Positions 8,918 to 18,017 of a stretch of 64,000 bases of DNA are shown piece after piece. The stretch comes from Coriobacteriaceae bacterium (lineage in GTDB: Bacteria > Actinomycetota > Coriobacteriia > Coriobacteriales > Coriobacteriaceae), in contig SUUG01000001.1 in assembly GCA_015062655.1 (NCBI GenBank), positions 1 through 64,000 of the forward strand, given 5' to 3'. A program made the position numbers and the translations under genes. Positions within the stretch are counted from its first letter, which is position 1. The number at the start of each line of letters is the position of its first letter. Below the pieces are notes generated by a model. That model did no database searches, had not been told where the DNA came from, and saw nothing but the letters and a program-made list of their open reading frames with translations.

Positions 8918-9847
8918 ATGTTCGAGTTCCTGACGCGCCGCCATGCGGCTCCGGCGGAGATCCCGCTTTCCGAGGTCCGCTTCACCCGGGAGGACCTGTT
9001 CGTGCTCCTGGACGGCTGCGACACCGGCATGTTCGCCAACGGGGAATTCACCATAGACTTCGATCAACTCGAGCGGCGCGGGATTGACCCATGGCGGCGC
9101 GACATGGCCGCCCGCCTGTCTCCCACCGGCCTCGTGGATGCGGAGGGCGCCCCCTCCGACGAGTTGGAGATCGCCATCCACCCCCTGAATAAGCCTGGAG
9201 AGGTCGTTGACGACGGATTGACCCCGCAGGCCGCCGGCGAGCGCGAAGTTCGCACGGTTTCTGCCGTGTTTTACGAGGGGAGCGGCACCGCCATCAAGCG
9301 CCTGCCCGGTCGGCGCGCTGGGTTCAATATCGTGCCGTTGGGCCTTGAGGCCGAGTGGGACGCGGCGTTCAGGCTGCTTTCCGGAATTGGCGCGCTCTGC
9401 CACGCCGGGAAATCAGAGAGGATTGTTTCTGACGTCGAGCCCAGAATCGGAGAGTCGATCGTTCGAAACGATGCGGATTGGCTCAGGAGTTTCTGTGCGG
9501 ATCACGGTAGCGACGGCTCTGCCTTAGTCGATTTTGCCGCGAGGCTGTCATCTGATAGGGCGTTGCGGAGCAGCAAGAGATACATCATGTCTGCGGATTA
9601 TAGGGGATGCGCGTTCGATCGGTCATTGGGCTTCTTGATCCCCCAAGGCAATTCCGAGTCGTTTAAGACGAAATGTGCATACGCCTTTCCATCTGCAGGG
9701 GTCTTTCTTACAAGCGCCGGGGCGTTCGCTCGCCATGGCGACGAGAGCCTGACGGAGTTTTCTGTAATCGACTTCGTATCCGAGGGGGCCCTGTTGGACT
9801 ACATGCTCGTTTTTTATGAGTATCCCGAAGAATTGCGCCGGTGGTGA
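8918..9847 (+). CDS. EspG-like type VII secretion accessory protein, cassette 1 copy B
   Basis: This 309-residue paralogue of the preceding protein starts at the ATG behind GGAGGC. Its first ~110 residues are close to those of copy A (MFEFLTRRHAAPAE, FTREDLFVLLDG, RDMAARLSPTGLVDAEG). The middle and C-terminal parts diverge but keep the YRGCAFDRSLGF and NSESF blocks. The pattern of a conserved start and a variable remainder suggests partner-specific binding. The role is inferred as for copy A. A third, truncated copy of the same 5' end follows immediately. Confidence 0.55.
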   Translation: MFEFLTRRHAAPAEIPLSEVRFTREDLFVLLDGCDTGMFANGEFTIDFDQLERRGIDPWRRDMAARLSPTGLVDAEGAPSDELEIAIHPLNKPGEVVDDGLTPQAAGEREVRTVSAVFYEGSGTAIKRLPGRRAGFNIVPLGLEAEWDAAFRLLSGIGALCHAGKSERIVSDVEPRIGESIVRNDADWLRSFCADHGSDGSALVDFAARLSSDRALRSSKRYIMSADYRGCAFDRSLGFLIPQGNSESFKTKCAYAFPSAGVFLTSAGAFARHGDESLTEFSVIDFVSEGALLDYMLVFYEYPEELRRW

Positions 9848-9854
9848 TCGTCTT

Positions 9855-9971
9855 ATGTTCGAGTTCCTGACGCGCCGCCATGCAGCTCCGGCGGAGATCC
9901 CGCTCTCCGAGGTCCGCTTCACCCGCGAGGACGTGCTGGACCTTGGATGTCGAAGAACAATTGGCAGGTGA
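9855..9971 (+). pseudogene. Truncated third copy of the EspG-like gene (5' stub)
   Basis: About 80 bases from the ATG at 9855 are nearly identical to the starts at 7928 and 8918, encoding MFEFLTRRHAAPAEIPLSEV and FTRED. The reading then diverges to LDLGCRRTIGR and stops at 9969-9971, giving only 38 residues. The rest of the gene has been lost, apparently by recombination or deletion, bringing the stub against the coiled-coil gene that starts at 9979. Confidence 0.75.
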
Positions 9972-9978
9972 TGTGCAT

Positions 9979-10452
9979 ATGAGTCTTCAAAGTCTATATG
10001 GTCGGTTGGCGCGGTACGAGGCGAACGCGAGCTATTGGGAGGACCAGGCGGCGGGATATTCGTCCCAGATTGCCGGCCTTTCCAGTTCGCTTTTGCACAA
10101 ACAGGATCAACTTGCGAAGGCCCGGGCTGCCGATGCGATGTGCGCCTCTGTGGTTGCGGCTGCCGAAACCTATGAACTCGACATGGATAGTCTCGCCCTT
10201 TCGCTTGGTGAGGCGGTGCTTGAAGACGCTAAGCCCGGAATCAAATCCATCTACGAGGGCACGTCCGATTTGGCGCAGCAGGCCAAAGACGCGAGTGCAT
10301 CGTTGGTTTCGCAGCTTGCCGAGGAGATCGCCAATTTGGACGCATCGCTTTCCAGTGCGCGGGAAAGTCTCGACAGCGCAAATGCGCATGCCACTGCGGC
10401 CCGTTCAAACGCTAGCTCGGTGCGCTCTAGTATTCGCCGGTATCGAGAGTGA
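9979..10452 (+). CDS. Coiled-coil type VII accessory protein (DUF5082-like), cassette 1
   Basis: This 157-residue protein is rich in Ala, Ser, Leu and Glu and should form long helices: residues ~15-60, then a second helical arm from ~100 to the end (LAEEIANLDASLSSARESLD). It lacks a signal peptide and membrane segments. Proteins of this size and shape, such as YwqH/DUF5082, accompany LXG genes and help target them. Longer paralogues stand at 18018 and 23537 in the matching position of cassettes 2 and 3. The match to DUF5082 rests on shape and context only. The ATG at 9979 has a weak ribosome-binding site. Confidence 0.5.
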   Translation: MSLQSLYGRLARYEANASYWEDQAAGYSSQIAGLSSSLLHKQDQLAKARAADAMCASVVAAAETYELDMDSLALSLGEAVLEDAKPGIKSIYEGTSDLAQQAKDASASLVSQLAEEIANLDASLSSARESLDSANAHATAARSNASSVRSSIRRYRE

Positions 10453-10538
10453 GTCGCGGGCGGTATCTTTGCTAGGACAGGCTTCACCGCAGCCCCGAGG
10501 TGACGATAAGGGCTGTTTTCGTGAGAGGATGGGCAAAT

Positions 10539-10804
10539 ATGGTTTCGACTGAGGATTGGCTTCCCATAGGCTCCGTGGTTTACGTGGGCGGCTTTGAAGA
10601 TCCGGTTGTGATCGTCGGCTATCTGGGCCGCGATGCGAGTGGGAGGGAGAGGCTACCAACGCTTACGCCTCCCGCTTCCAGGAACTGCGTCCCGGTTTCG
10701 TTCGCGCCCAGGAGCTCATCACCGAGATCGCCCAGAGCCTCGACTCCACGGCCCAGGCCCTCGAGGAGACGGACGCCAACATCGCGAGCGCGTTCCGCGG
10801 GTAA
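10539..10804 (+). pseudogene. DUF4176/WXG100 deletion join
   Basis: From the ATG at 10539, about 35 codons read as a DUF4176 start (STEDWLPIGSVVYVGGFEDP, then VIVGYLGRDA). At 10640 the other frame takes over as the C-terminal half of a WXG100 protein: WEGEATNAYASRFQELRPGF, ending TDANIASAFRG with a stop at 10802-10804. Neither gene is whole. The two pieces must once have belonged to separate adjacent genes, as at 5790-6446, so a deletion has removed the DUF4176 3' end and the WXG100 5' end. Confidence 0.7.
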
Positions 10805-10878
10805 AATGCGGCATTGGAGCGGTCGCCGCCGCCTCCTTGTGGCGACGACCGCCCTTTTGGTAGACAGGGAATTGAGAT

Positions 10879-13800
10879 ATGGCTGAGCAGCAAGCGAAAC
10901 AACTGGACCGCGAGGCGAAGCGGTTTCGAGCCGTTGGCTTCGTGGAAGATTTCTCCTGCGTGATCGGGCGCTCTCCAGACGCGGGTCTTCGCTACGATGC
11001 GCCCGAGGTATCGGGTGGACATGCGCGCCTTTCGCTGCGCGGCGATTCTTTTACGTTGGAGGACTTGGGTTCCACCAACGGCACACTTGTGAACGGCAGT
11101 CCGTTGCCGGCGAAATCGTCGCGCCGTCTGGCAGTTGGGGACGTGGTGCAAATCGCTGCGTTCACCTGCATGGTCGGTCATCGCTACTTGGTGGCGAATT
11201 GCGCTGCGAGTGTTCCGTTGGAGGCGTCCGTCCCCGGCGCTGCGGTTATCGAGCACGGTAGGCTCAAGGAGGGGAACCCCGACCCGGCGGAGCCGACGGG
11301 CGAGGAGCGCCTGTTCTACCCGGCTCCTCGCCTCATGCATTCGGTGCACAAGCGCGCCTTTACCGTAGACGGCCCGCCGCAGGGCAAAAAGCGCGATGAG
11401 GCGCCGGCCATCATGAAACTCGGCCCCTCGTTCATCATGGGGTTGGCCTTGGTTTTCATGGTGGCCAACACGGTCTTGCGCCTGGCGGGCGGCGCTGACG
11501 TCATGACAACGCTGCCCATGCTCGCCATGTCTATCTCCATGATCTCTGGCATGCTCGTCTGGCCGCTCATATCTAAGCGCTACGAGCGCAAGCGCGACGA
11601 GCGCGAAGAGGCCCGCCGCGAGAGTACCTATGCGGACTACCTGAACGCCATCGAGCACACGTTACAGCAGGAGTGCGCTGCGCAGGCGGCTGTGTTGGCG
11701 GAGAATCGCGCGACCGTTCCGGCGTTATTGGACAAAGCCGCCGCTCTCTCCCCGGAATTGATGAACCGAACGAGCGCTCACGGCGACTTCATGGACCTGC
11801 GCGTGGGCACGGGCAGCCTTCCTTTGGAGGCGGATATCAGCTGGCCCGCCGAACAGTTCGCAGTCGATAGGGATCGCTTGCTGACCAAGGTGATCGAGGT
11901 GTCGCATCGCCCGCCTCAACTCGTCGGGGTTCCGCTTGCTTTCAATCCCGCCGAGCACTACGTCGCCGGCGTGGTGGGCCCGCGTTCCGAGGCATGGGCG
12001 TTCATGCGCGGCCTTGTGGTCCAGATGTGCGCGCTCATGAGTTACCAGGACGTGAAACTCATGCTGGTGGCGGATGAGGCGGAGAGTTCCGAGTGGGGCT
12101 GCATGCGCTCGCTGCCCCATCTGTTCGACGATGCCGGACGGGGGCGCTATCTGGCGACCACGTCGGAGGAGCTCATGGGGCTCACCATGCACCTGGAGCG
12201 CGAGCTCGAGCGGAGGAGCTCACAGCGCGGCGAGGATGTGATCGATGCCGGGCCGCGTTACGTGGTGCTTTGTGCGAACAAGGCCCTGACCGATCCGTCG
12301 GAGACGATCGCGAGACTGGCCCGTCTGCGCAGCTATCGCGGTATCTCCCTCGTGTTCATGGGCGAGGAGCTCAAGGACCTTCCCCGCGAGTGCGCCTACG
12401 TCATCGACTTGACGGGTACGATTGCCTCTGGCGCAGCCGGAGGTGCGCCGACCGGCGCGTGCATGTTCGACCGCGCCGACGTTTCCGGCACCATGCTGCC
12501 GTTCGCCCCGGATATCAACGTCTTGCCGGAGCACGTGGACGCTTTCGCGCGGTGCATGGCCCGCGTGCGCCTGGACGTGCCCGGGCAGCGCACGGCCCTG
12601 CCCTCTTCCTTGGGTTTCTTGGAGATGTTCGAGGCGGGCAACGTTTCGCAGTTGAATATAGCTTCCCGCTGGGCCAGCGCCGACGCCTCCCGAACGCTGC
12701 AGGCGCCGGTTGGCGTGGACGCCCAGGGCGAGCCCGCCGTGCTCAACCTGCACGAGAAGGTCCATGGCCCGCATGGCCTCATCGCGGGGACCACGGGTTC
12801 GGGCAAGAGCGAGTTCATCATCACCTACGTGTTGAGCCTGGCTGTGTGCTACCCGCCCGACCAGGTGGCCTTCGTGCTCATCGACTACAAGGGCGGCGGC
12901 TTGGCCGGCGCGTTCGACAACGAGCGCTTCCGCCTGCCGCACCTGGCGGGCACCATCACCAACCTGGATGGCGCGGCCATCTCGCGCAGCCTGGTGTCCA
13001 TCAAAAGCGAGCTCAAGCGCAGGCAAGACGCCTTCAACCGCGCACGCGAGGTCACGGGCGAGGCGACCATGGACATCTACAAGTACATCTCGTACTACTT
13101 GCGCGGCGTGCTGGAAGACCCCATCCCGCACCTGTTCATCGTCGCCGACGAGTTCGCCGAGCTCAAGCAGCAGGAGCCCGAGTTCATGGACGAGCTCATG
13201 AGCGCCGCGCGCATCGGTCGTTCTTTGGGCGTGCACCTCATCTTGGCGACGCAGAAGCCCTCCGGTGTGGTGAACGACCAGATCCGCTCCAACATGCGCC
13301 TGAAGGTATGCCTCAAGGTGGCGGACGCGGGCGATTCCAAGGAGATGATCGGCCGTGCGGACGCGGCGGAGATCCGCGACCCCGGCCGCTTCTATCTGCT
13401 CGTGGGCTTCAACGAGTACTTCACCGGCGGGCAGGCGGCCTATGCGGGCGCCCCGTATGCCCCAACAGAGCGGTTCGAACCCAAGCGCGATGACGCCGTG
13501 GAGCTCATCGACAACGCCGGCGCGACCGCGGCCGCGCTCCGCCCGGCAAGGGGCTGGGCGCAAAGCGGCCTGTCCGAGATCAACGCCGCGCTCGACGGAA
13601 TCCAGCGCATCGCGGACGCGCACTGCCTCGCCGCCGAACGCCTATGGCTGGATCCCCTGCCCGGTCGCTTGTCGCTTCCTCAAATCGAGGCCGGGTATGG
13701 CAAGGAGATCGCGGCGGCGCGCGGCGAGGGCGATGTGGTGGCGCTGTTGGGAGAAACGGACATGCCTGCCGAACAGTGCCGTGCCCCCTATATGGTGAAC

Positions 13801-15165
13801 TTCCGCCGCGACGGCAACTTGATTATCTACGGCGCTCAGGACGCGCGCTGCGAAAGCCTGGTCATGACGATCCTTGCCTCGTTGAGCCGCACATACGATG
13901 CCTTCCGCTGCTCCTTCTACGTGGCCGACTTCGCATCTGGCGAGCTCGGCGTGATGGCGTCTTTGCCGCAGTGCGGTGGCGTGGTGCTGTCCGATGACGG
14001 TGAGCGCTTGGAGAACTTGTTCCGTCTGGTCGAGCGGGAGATGGATGCACGGCGCGAGGCTCTTGCCACGGGAGGGGGGCGCGGTGCGGACATCGTCGTG
14101 GCGCTGACTAACCTCGCCGCGTTCCAGGAGCTGTATCCCGATTTCGAGCAACGACTCGTCGCTATAGCCCGCGATGCGCCTCGATACGGGATTTACCTCA
14201 TCGTGACCGCCGCCACTGCCATGACGCCCCACATGCGCCTCAAGGCGAATATGGGCACCTCCATCGCCCTTGCCCTGAACGACCAGAATGACTATCTCTC
14301 GATTTTTGGCACCCGTGGAGACGTGACTCCGGCTCGCATGCCCATGCGTGGCCTGGTCCGCAAGAACAAGAGGCTTTACGAGTTCCAAGGCGCTCTTGCC
14401 GTTTCTCCTGGGGATGACCCTGCAACGTCATTGGCGGCAGCTTGCGTAGAGAGCCCCGCCCGCGCACGGCAGATTCCGAAGATGCCCGCACATGTGCACG
14501 CCTCGGATATGCATGCGTCGCCGGCGCGAGATTCCGGGCTCCCACTTGGCTATTCCTTCCACACGCTGGAGGAGGCTTCATATCCGCTTGACCGTTTCCC
14601 ATCCTGTCTGGTGATGGGAAACGACGCCCAGGAGATCACGAGGTACCTGGCAGGCCTTCGCGAGGCGCTTGCGGCGGGTGCGCGGAGCTACAGGTTCTTC
14701 GACTTGGCATCGGAGTTGCATGCTGCGGACGACGAGCATGTGCTGACCTCGGCGGCCGATATCGCCTGTTCGATTCGCTCCCTTGCGGAGGGCGATACCC
14801 CTGACATCCTGGTTTTGGTCGACATAGTGCGCCTGCTCAAGGGTCTGCCAACAGCCGAGGCGCAAATGCTCAAGGATTGGATTTCCCAGGAGCGTTATGC
14901 AGGCAACACCTCGCTTGTTGCCGCAACGGAGTTCTGGCGTGCCAAGTCGGTATATGACGAGTGGTTCAAAGTCATCTCGGCATATGGAAGCGGCCTGTGG
15001 ATCGGCTCGGGAATGGGCGATCAGACGTTGCTGCGCACGGCGCGTGCCGAGGCGCAGTACCGCGCAGTGCGAAAGCCATCGGAGGGCTTCGTCGTGGTCA
15101 ACGGCTCTGCCGAGCTGGTGCGGCTTCTGGAGCCCGAGCACTGGGATGGAGATGAGGGGCGATGA
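10879..15165 (+). CDS. essC: Type VII secretion FHA-FtsK/SpoIIIE ATPase, EssC type
   Basis: This 1428-residue membrane ATPase is the motor of the locus. An FHA domain occupies about residues 25-105 (IGRSPDAGLRY, EDLGSTNGTLVNG). Two membrane segments lie at ~183-202 and ~208-231. The first FtsK/SpoIIIE domain has Walker A GTTGSGKS at 637-644 and Walker B VADEF with D757-E758. Two further FtsK-like domains follow but their P-loops look degenerate, e.g. GAQDARC and GNDAQE in the expected places. EssC/EccC proteins recognise WXG100 substrates and power export. It is followed by a WXG100 gene with an ATGA overlap. Its last 30 codons recur at the end of the protein at 19059. Confidence 0.9.
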   Translation: MAEQQAKQLDREAKRFRAVGFVEDFSCVIGRSPDAGLRYDAPEVSGGHARLSLRGDSFTLEDLGSTNGTLVNGSPLPAKSSRRLAVGDVVQIAAFTCMVGHRYLVANCAASVPLEASVPGAAVIEHGRLKEGNPDPAEPTGEERLFYPAPRLMHSVHKRAFTVDGPPQGKKRDEAPAIMKLGPSFIMGLALVFMVANTVLRLAGGADVMTTLPMLAMSISMISGMLVWPLISKRYERKRDEREEARRESTYADYLNAIEHTLQQECAAQAAVLAENRATVPALLDKAAALSPELMNRTSAHGDFMDLRVGTGSLPLEADISWPAEQFAVDRDRLLTKVIEVSHRPPQLVGVPLAFNPAEHYVAGVVGPRSEAWAFMRGLVVQMCALMSYQDVKLMLVADEAESSEWGCMRSLPHLFDDAGRGRYLATTSEELMGLTMHLERELERRSSQRGEDVIDAGPRYVVLCANKALTDPSETIARLARLRSYRGISLVFMGEELKDLPRECAYVIDLTGTIASGAAGGAPTGACMFDRADVSGTMLPFAPDINVLPEHVDAFARCMARVRLDVPGQRTALPSSLGFLEMFEAGNVSQLNIASRWASADASRTLQAPVGVDAQGEPAVLNLHEKVHGPHGLIAGTTGSGKSEFIITYVLSLAVCYPPDQVAFVLIDYKGGGLAGAFDNERFRLPHLAGTITNLDGAAISRSLVSIKSELKRRQDAFNRAREVTGEATMDIYKYISYYLRGVLEDPIPHLFIVADEFAELKQQEPEFMDELMSAARIGRSLGVHLILATQKPSGVVNDQIRSNMRLKVCLKVADAGDSKEMIGRADAAEIRDPGRFYLLVGFNEYFTGGQAAYAGAPYAPTERFEPKRDDAVELIDNAGATAAALRPARGWAQSGLSEINAALDGIQRIADAHCLAAERLWLDPLPGRLSLPQIEAGYGKEIAAARGEGDVVALLGETDMPAEQCRAPYMVNFRRDGNLIIYGAQDARCESLVMTILASLSRTYDAFRCSFYVADFASGELGVMASLPQCGGVVLSDDGERLENLFRLVEREMDARREALATGGGRGADIVVALTNLAAFQELYPDFEQRLVAIARDAPRYGIYLIVTAATAMTPHMRLKANMGTSIALALNDQNDYLSIFGTRGDVTPARMPMRGLVRKNKRLYEFQGALAVSPGDDPATSLAAACVESPARARQIPKMPAHVHASDMHASPARDSGLPLGYSFHTLEEASYPLDRFPSCLVMGNDAQEITRYLAGLREALAAGARSYRFFDLASELHAADDEHVLTSAADIACSIRSLAEGDTPDILVLVDIVRLLKGLPTAEAQMLKDWISQERYAGNTSLVAATEFWRAKSVYDEWFKVISAYGSGLWIGSGMGDQTLLRTARAEAQYRAVRKPSEGFVVVNGSAELVRLLEPEHWDGDEGR

Positions 15166-15503
15166 GCGGCACCATCAGGGTCGATTCGGATCAAATGCTC
15201 GTTGCGAAGCAGTGCCTTGAGTCCGAGATGGATTCCATAGAGGGGATCGTTGGAAGCCTCGAGGCCATGAGGGGCAGGTTGTCCGACTCGTGGGAAGGGG
15301 AGACGGCGTCAAAGGCGTCCGGTGTGTTTACCCATGCCATCGCGACGGCGCTCCTGGTGCAAGGTGAGGCTCGGGGGTATTGCAGAGCGGTCCAAGCGGG
15401 CGTTCAGGCGTTGGAGGAGGCTGATAGGGAGCGGGCCCAGGTCCTGCAGCTGCAAGAGGACGCCCCGTACGCCGGCAACGCGATGGCGAACGTAAGGAGG
15501 TAG
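15162..15503 (+). CDS. WXG100-family protein, cassette 2
   Basis: This 113-residue helical protein begins MSGTIRVDSDQMLVAKQCLE and has W-E-G in LSDSWEGETASKASG at about residues 44-58. It is therefore a WXG100 protein, the small secreted partner type of ESX systems. Its ATG overlaps the essC stop by four bases (ATGA), so translation is probably coupled to the ATPase. It lies three bases before the cassette 2 LXG/PPE-like gene. It is closely related to the protein at 20672, including the start and the WEGE(T/A)AS turn. Confidence 0.85.
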   Translation: MSGTIRVDSDQMLVAKQCLESEMDSIEGIVGSLEAMRGRLSDSWEGETASKASGVFTHAIATALLVQGEARGYCRAVQAGVQALEEADRERAQVLQLQEDAPYAGNAMANVRR

Positions 15504-15506
15504 CCC

Positions 15507-16958
15507 GTGTTCAGGGTGTCCATAGGCTCTTTCGAGGACGCGGTCGGTTTCCTGGAGGAGGCCTCTTCCGCCGCGGACAACATCGCCTACCGCACCGACC
15601 TTCTGCTCGCCGATTTCCGCCCGCTTGCCGAGGGCTCCTTCGCCGATGCCTCCGCGGAGGCCGGAGCAGGGATCGGCGTCAAGGCCAAGCTGCTCTCGCT
15701 CTCCCTGTTCGCCCTGCTGGAGACGATGCGCGCCGCGAGCGACGCGCTGTCTGGCATCATGGATCTCAGGAGGGGCGTCCTCGAGGCGGCGGGCACGGGA
15801 GGGGTCACCGATCCCGTCCTTGACGCCGGCGTCAACGTCGAGGGGTCTGCGGAGGCGGCGTCCGCTTCCGCGCGGGGCGTGGCCGCCAAGCTGGAGGAGG
15901 CCGAAGGGCTCCTCGCGGGGATCCATTTTCCCGGCGGCGTTGCCGGCTCGTTGGCTTATGCGATTTCGTGGGCGGCAAAACAGGGGTCGTACGCCGATTC
16001 GGCCGCCGAGGCCTACGTCGCGTACAAGGGCGGTGTGGAGTCGTTCGAGGCGGAGTTCGCGCCGTTGTTCGACGAAGGCGCGTTCCTCCAAGTGGATTCC
16101 ACGCTCGGATGGTGTTGTGCCGAGGCCTCGTCGGGCGGTGCGGGGATCGGGGCGCTTCTCGGGGCGCCCGGGGCGATTGGGGACGGGATGGACATCGCCT
16201 CGGGCGCGCTCCTGGGGCTTTCGCGCGCCCTGGACGGCAACGAGGCGGGGCTCGTTCAGGCCTGGGAGGCGATCAAGGCCCTCGGGGCCGACGGCGCCCG
16301 CGCGCTGTCGAAGGCGCTCAGTGATGAGGGGACGCTCAAGGGCCTTATCGCCGCCATGGAGGCCAATCTCAAGGACAACGGCGGCGACCTCATCGCGGCG
16401 ATCAAGAGCATCGACTGGTTCGGGTATGGCGTGGATGGGGATGACATCGAGGCTTTAGTTTCAAACGTTCCCAAGGATAAAGAGTCCATTTTGAATCTCA
16501 AACAAAGACTCACTGAACTCGGTGGTGCGGCACGTGAATCCAGCCAAAGGCTAACATATTATTCTAAAAAAACTGGGAAAGTCGCTGCTGGTATTGATCT
16601 ACTCCTCGCTTGCGGAGAGGCGGGCCCGGTGGGGCCGGAGAGGGTCGCGGCCGTCGCGGCCGAGGGCGCGGTCATCTTCGCCTCGGGCAAGGCCGGGGAC
16701 TTCATATCCTCGGGCGCGGGCGTGGTGCGCGGCGGGATTGTGGGTGGTTTCATGACTCCGCTGGGCGCAGTTGCCGGTGTCGCTGCGGGGTTCGGCTGGG
16801 AGTGGTTCAAGAGCACGCCCGAGGGAGCGGACTTCCAGCGTGACGTGGATGGCGCCTTCATGGCCGCCTCGGGCTTCGGCTCGGTGCACCCCAACGACTA
16901 CTTCAGCGAGGCTGCCAAGCGCGAGCAGCTCAAGGCGAACGAAGACGAGAGGAAATGA
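15507..16958 (+). CDS. Large LXG/PPE-like type VII substrate candidate, cassette 2
   Basis: This 483-residue protein starts at GTG behind AAGGAGG. The N-terminal ~110 residues share NIAYRTDLLLADFRPLAEG and KLLSLSLFALLETMR almost exactly with the protein at 21017. The middle is variable. The end again matches, with DFQRDVD and GFGSVHPNDYFSEA. A Gly/Ala-rich hydrophobic stretch lies near residues 395-435. Constant ends around a variable core suit a substrate that shares chaperone and secretion signals while carrying a changing central domain. No catalytic motif was recognised. It sits between a WXG100 gene and an EspG-like gene. Confidence 0.6.
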   Translation: MFRVSIGSFEDAVGFLEEASSAADNIAYRTDLLLADFRPLAEGSFADASAEAGAGIGVKAKLLSLSLFALLETMRAASDALSGIMDLRRGVLEAAGTGGVTDPVLDAGVNVEGSAEAASASARGVAAKLEEAEGLLAGIHFPGGVAGSLAYAISWAAKQGSYADSAAEAYVAYKGGVESFEAEFAPLFDEGAFLQVDSTLGWCCAEASSGGAGIGALLGAPGAIGDGMDIASGALLGLSRALDGNEAGLVQAWEAIKALGADGARALSKALSDEGTLKGLIAAMEANLKDNGGDLIAAIKSIDWFGYGVDGDDIEALVSNVPKDKESILNLKQRLTELGGAARESSQRLTYYSKKTGKVAAGIDLLLACGEAGPVGPERVAAVAAEGAVIFASGKAGDFISSGAGVVRGGIVGGFMTPLGAVAGVAAGFGWEWFKSTPEGADFQRDVDGAFMAASGFGSVHPNDYFSEAAKREQLKANEDERK

Positions 16959-16961
16959 CGG

Positions 16962-17972
16962 ATGTTCGGATTCTTCAAGAGACGCGACGACGGTGTCACC
17001 CCGGTGGTGCCGGGCACCCCGGTGGACAGGGTGAGCTTCACCGCGCGGGAGATCTTCGCCATTCTGGGCGACGGGGATGCGTGCTACTTCATCTGCAACA
17101 CCACCACGATGGAGCTCCTGCGGCGGGCGCTGGTGCGCCCGGACGAGTGGCGCCGCCGCGCCGTGGAGCGCCTGGCGCCGGCCGGCATCGTGGACGACGC
17201 GTGCAACCCCTGCCCCGAGCTCGAGCGGCTGCTCGAGCCGCTCAGGACGCGCGGCGTGGAGATTTCAGACGGAGCTATCCCCCTCCCTGGGGATTCTCGC
17301 GACAAGCGTACTTTTTGTCTTCAGGGGGATTATGCACGAGCCACTCTGATCAGGTCGATTGGAGATGGCTTCCAACGTACATTCACGCTTTCTGACGCTG
17401 GACCTCGCGAGGGATGGTGGCCCTTGGTTTCATCGGCGGCACGCATACCTGCAATCGCCCCCTCGCCCCAACCCGAATGCATTCCCTTTCTTGAGTCGGA
17501 CCCCGCGTGCGATGGCTTTGCCGATGCTCTCGCGGATTGTGATGCTGATGTTTTGCGCGCGTTTGCGGAGAGGTGGGGCGTTAACTTCGAGCGACTGGTG
17601 GGAACATCATCAATGATAAGCTCTTCGAAACACCTGCTTTCCTCGATGGTCGCGTTGAGGTTGATCGACGCGACGGATGGCGATGTCGTGCTGAATCGAG
17701 TCGGTACTTTTACGATGCACAAGCTAATTGGTGGAAATATGTACGTTGCGGACTCGTGCTTATTTCCAAGCTTGGGATTCTCGCTAACGGGTCACCGCTG
17801 CAGACGTATCGGAATGCCCGAGAACTGGTATGACGACGACTCTTCATTTAAGGCGTCTGCCTTCGGCTCCATCGACTGGCTCGGAGACGGCGACCTGGTC
17901 GCGCACCTCATGTCCAACCCGCCGTTCCCCGAGCACCTGACGACGCCGTGGCGCCCGGCGGTCGAGAGATGA
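16962..17972 (+). CDS. EspG-like type VII secretion accessory protein, cassette 2
   Basis: This 336-residue soluble protein starts MFGFFKRRDDGV. The segment WRRRAVERLAPAGIVDDACN followed by PCPELERLLEPLR matches the EspG pattern (helix, G-(I/L)-V-D, PEL turn, Leu-rich helix). A later RTFTLSDAGP and the C-terminal NPPFPEHLT are shared with the cassette 3 protein. EspG proteins chaperone PPE-type substrates; the equivalence here is inference. It begins three bases after the LXG/PPE-like gene. AGGAAATGACGG precedes the ATG. An unrelated adaptor or immunity function is the main alternative. Confidence 0.55.
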   Translation: MFGFFKRRDDGVTPVVPGTPVDRVSFTAREIFAILGDGDACYFICNTTTMELLRRALVRPDEWRRRAVERLAPAGIVDDACNPCPELERLLEPLRTRGVEISDGAIPLPGDSRDKRTFCLQGDYARATLIRSIGDGFQRTFTLSDAGPREGWWPLVSSAARIPAIAPSPQPECIPFLESDPACDGFADALADCDADVLRAFAERWGVNFERLVGTSSMISSSKHLLSSMVALRLIDATDGDVVLNRVGTFTMHKLIGGNMYVADSCLFPSLGFSLTGHRCRRIGMPENWYDDDSSFKASAFGSIDWLGDGDLVAHLMSNPPFPEHLTTPWRPAVER

Positions 17973-18017
17973 CCTCCTGACGCGAGATCGATTTATCAGC
18001 AGCAATGGAGGATAGAC

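Noticed and set aside
12220-13623. 467-codon minus-strand and 466-codon plus-strand alternative frames inside the essC gene.
   Set aside because: They overlap the FtsK domain with clear Walker motifs; the alternative translations show no recognisable fold.
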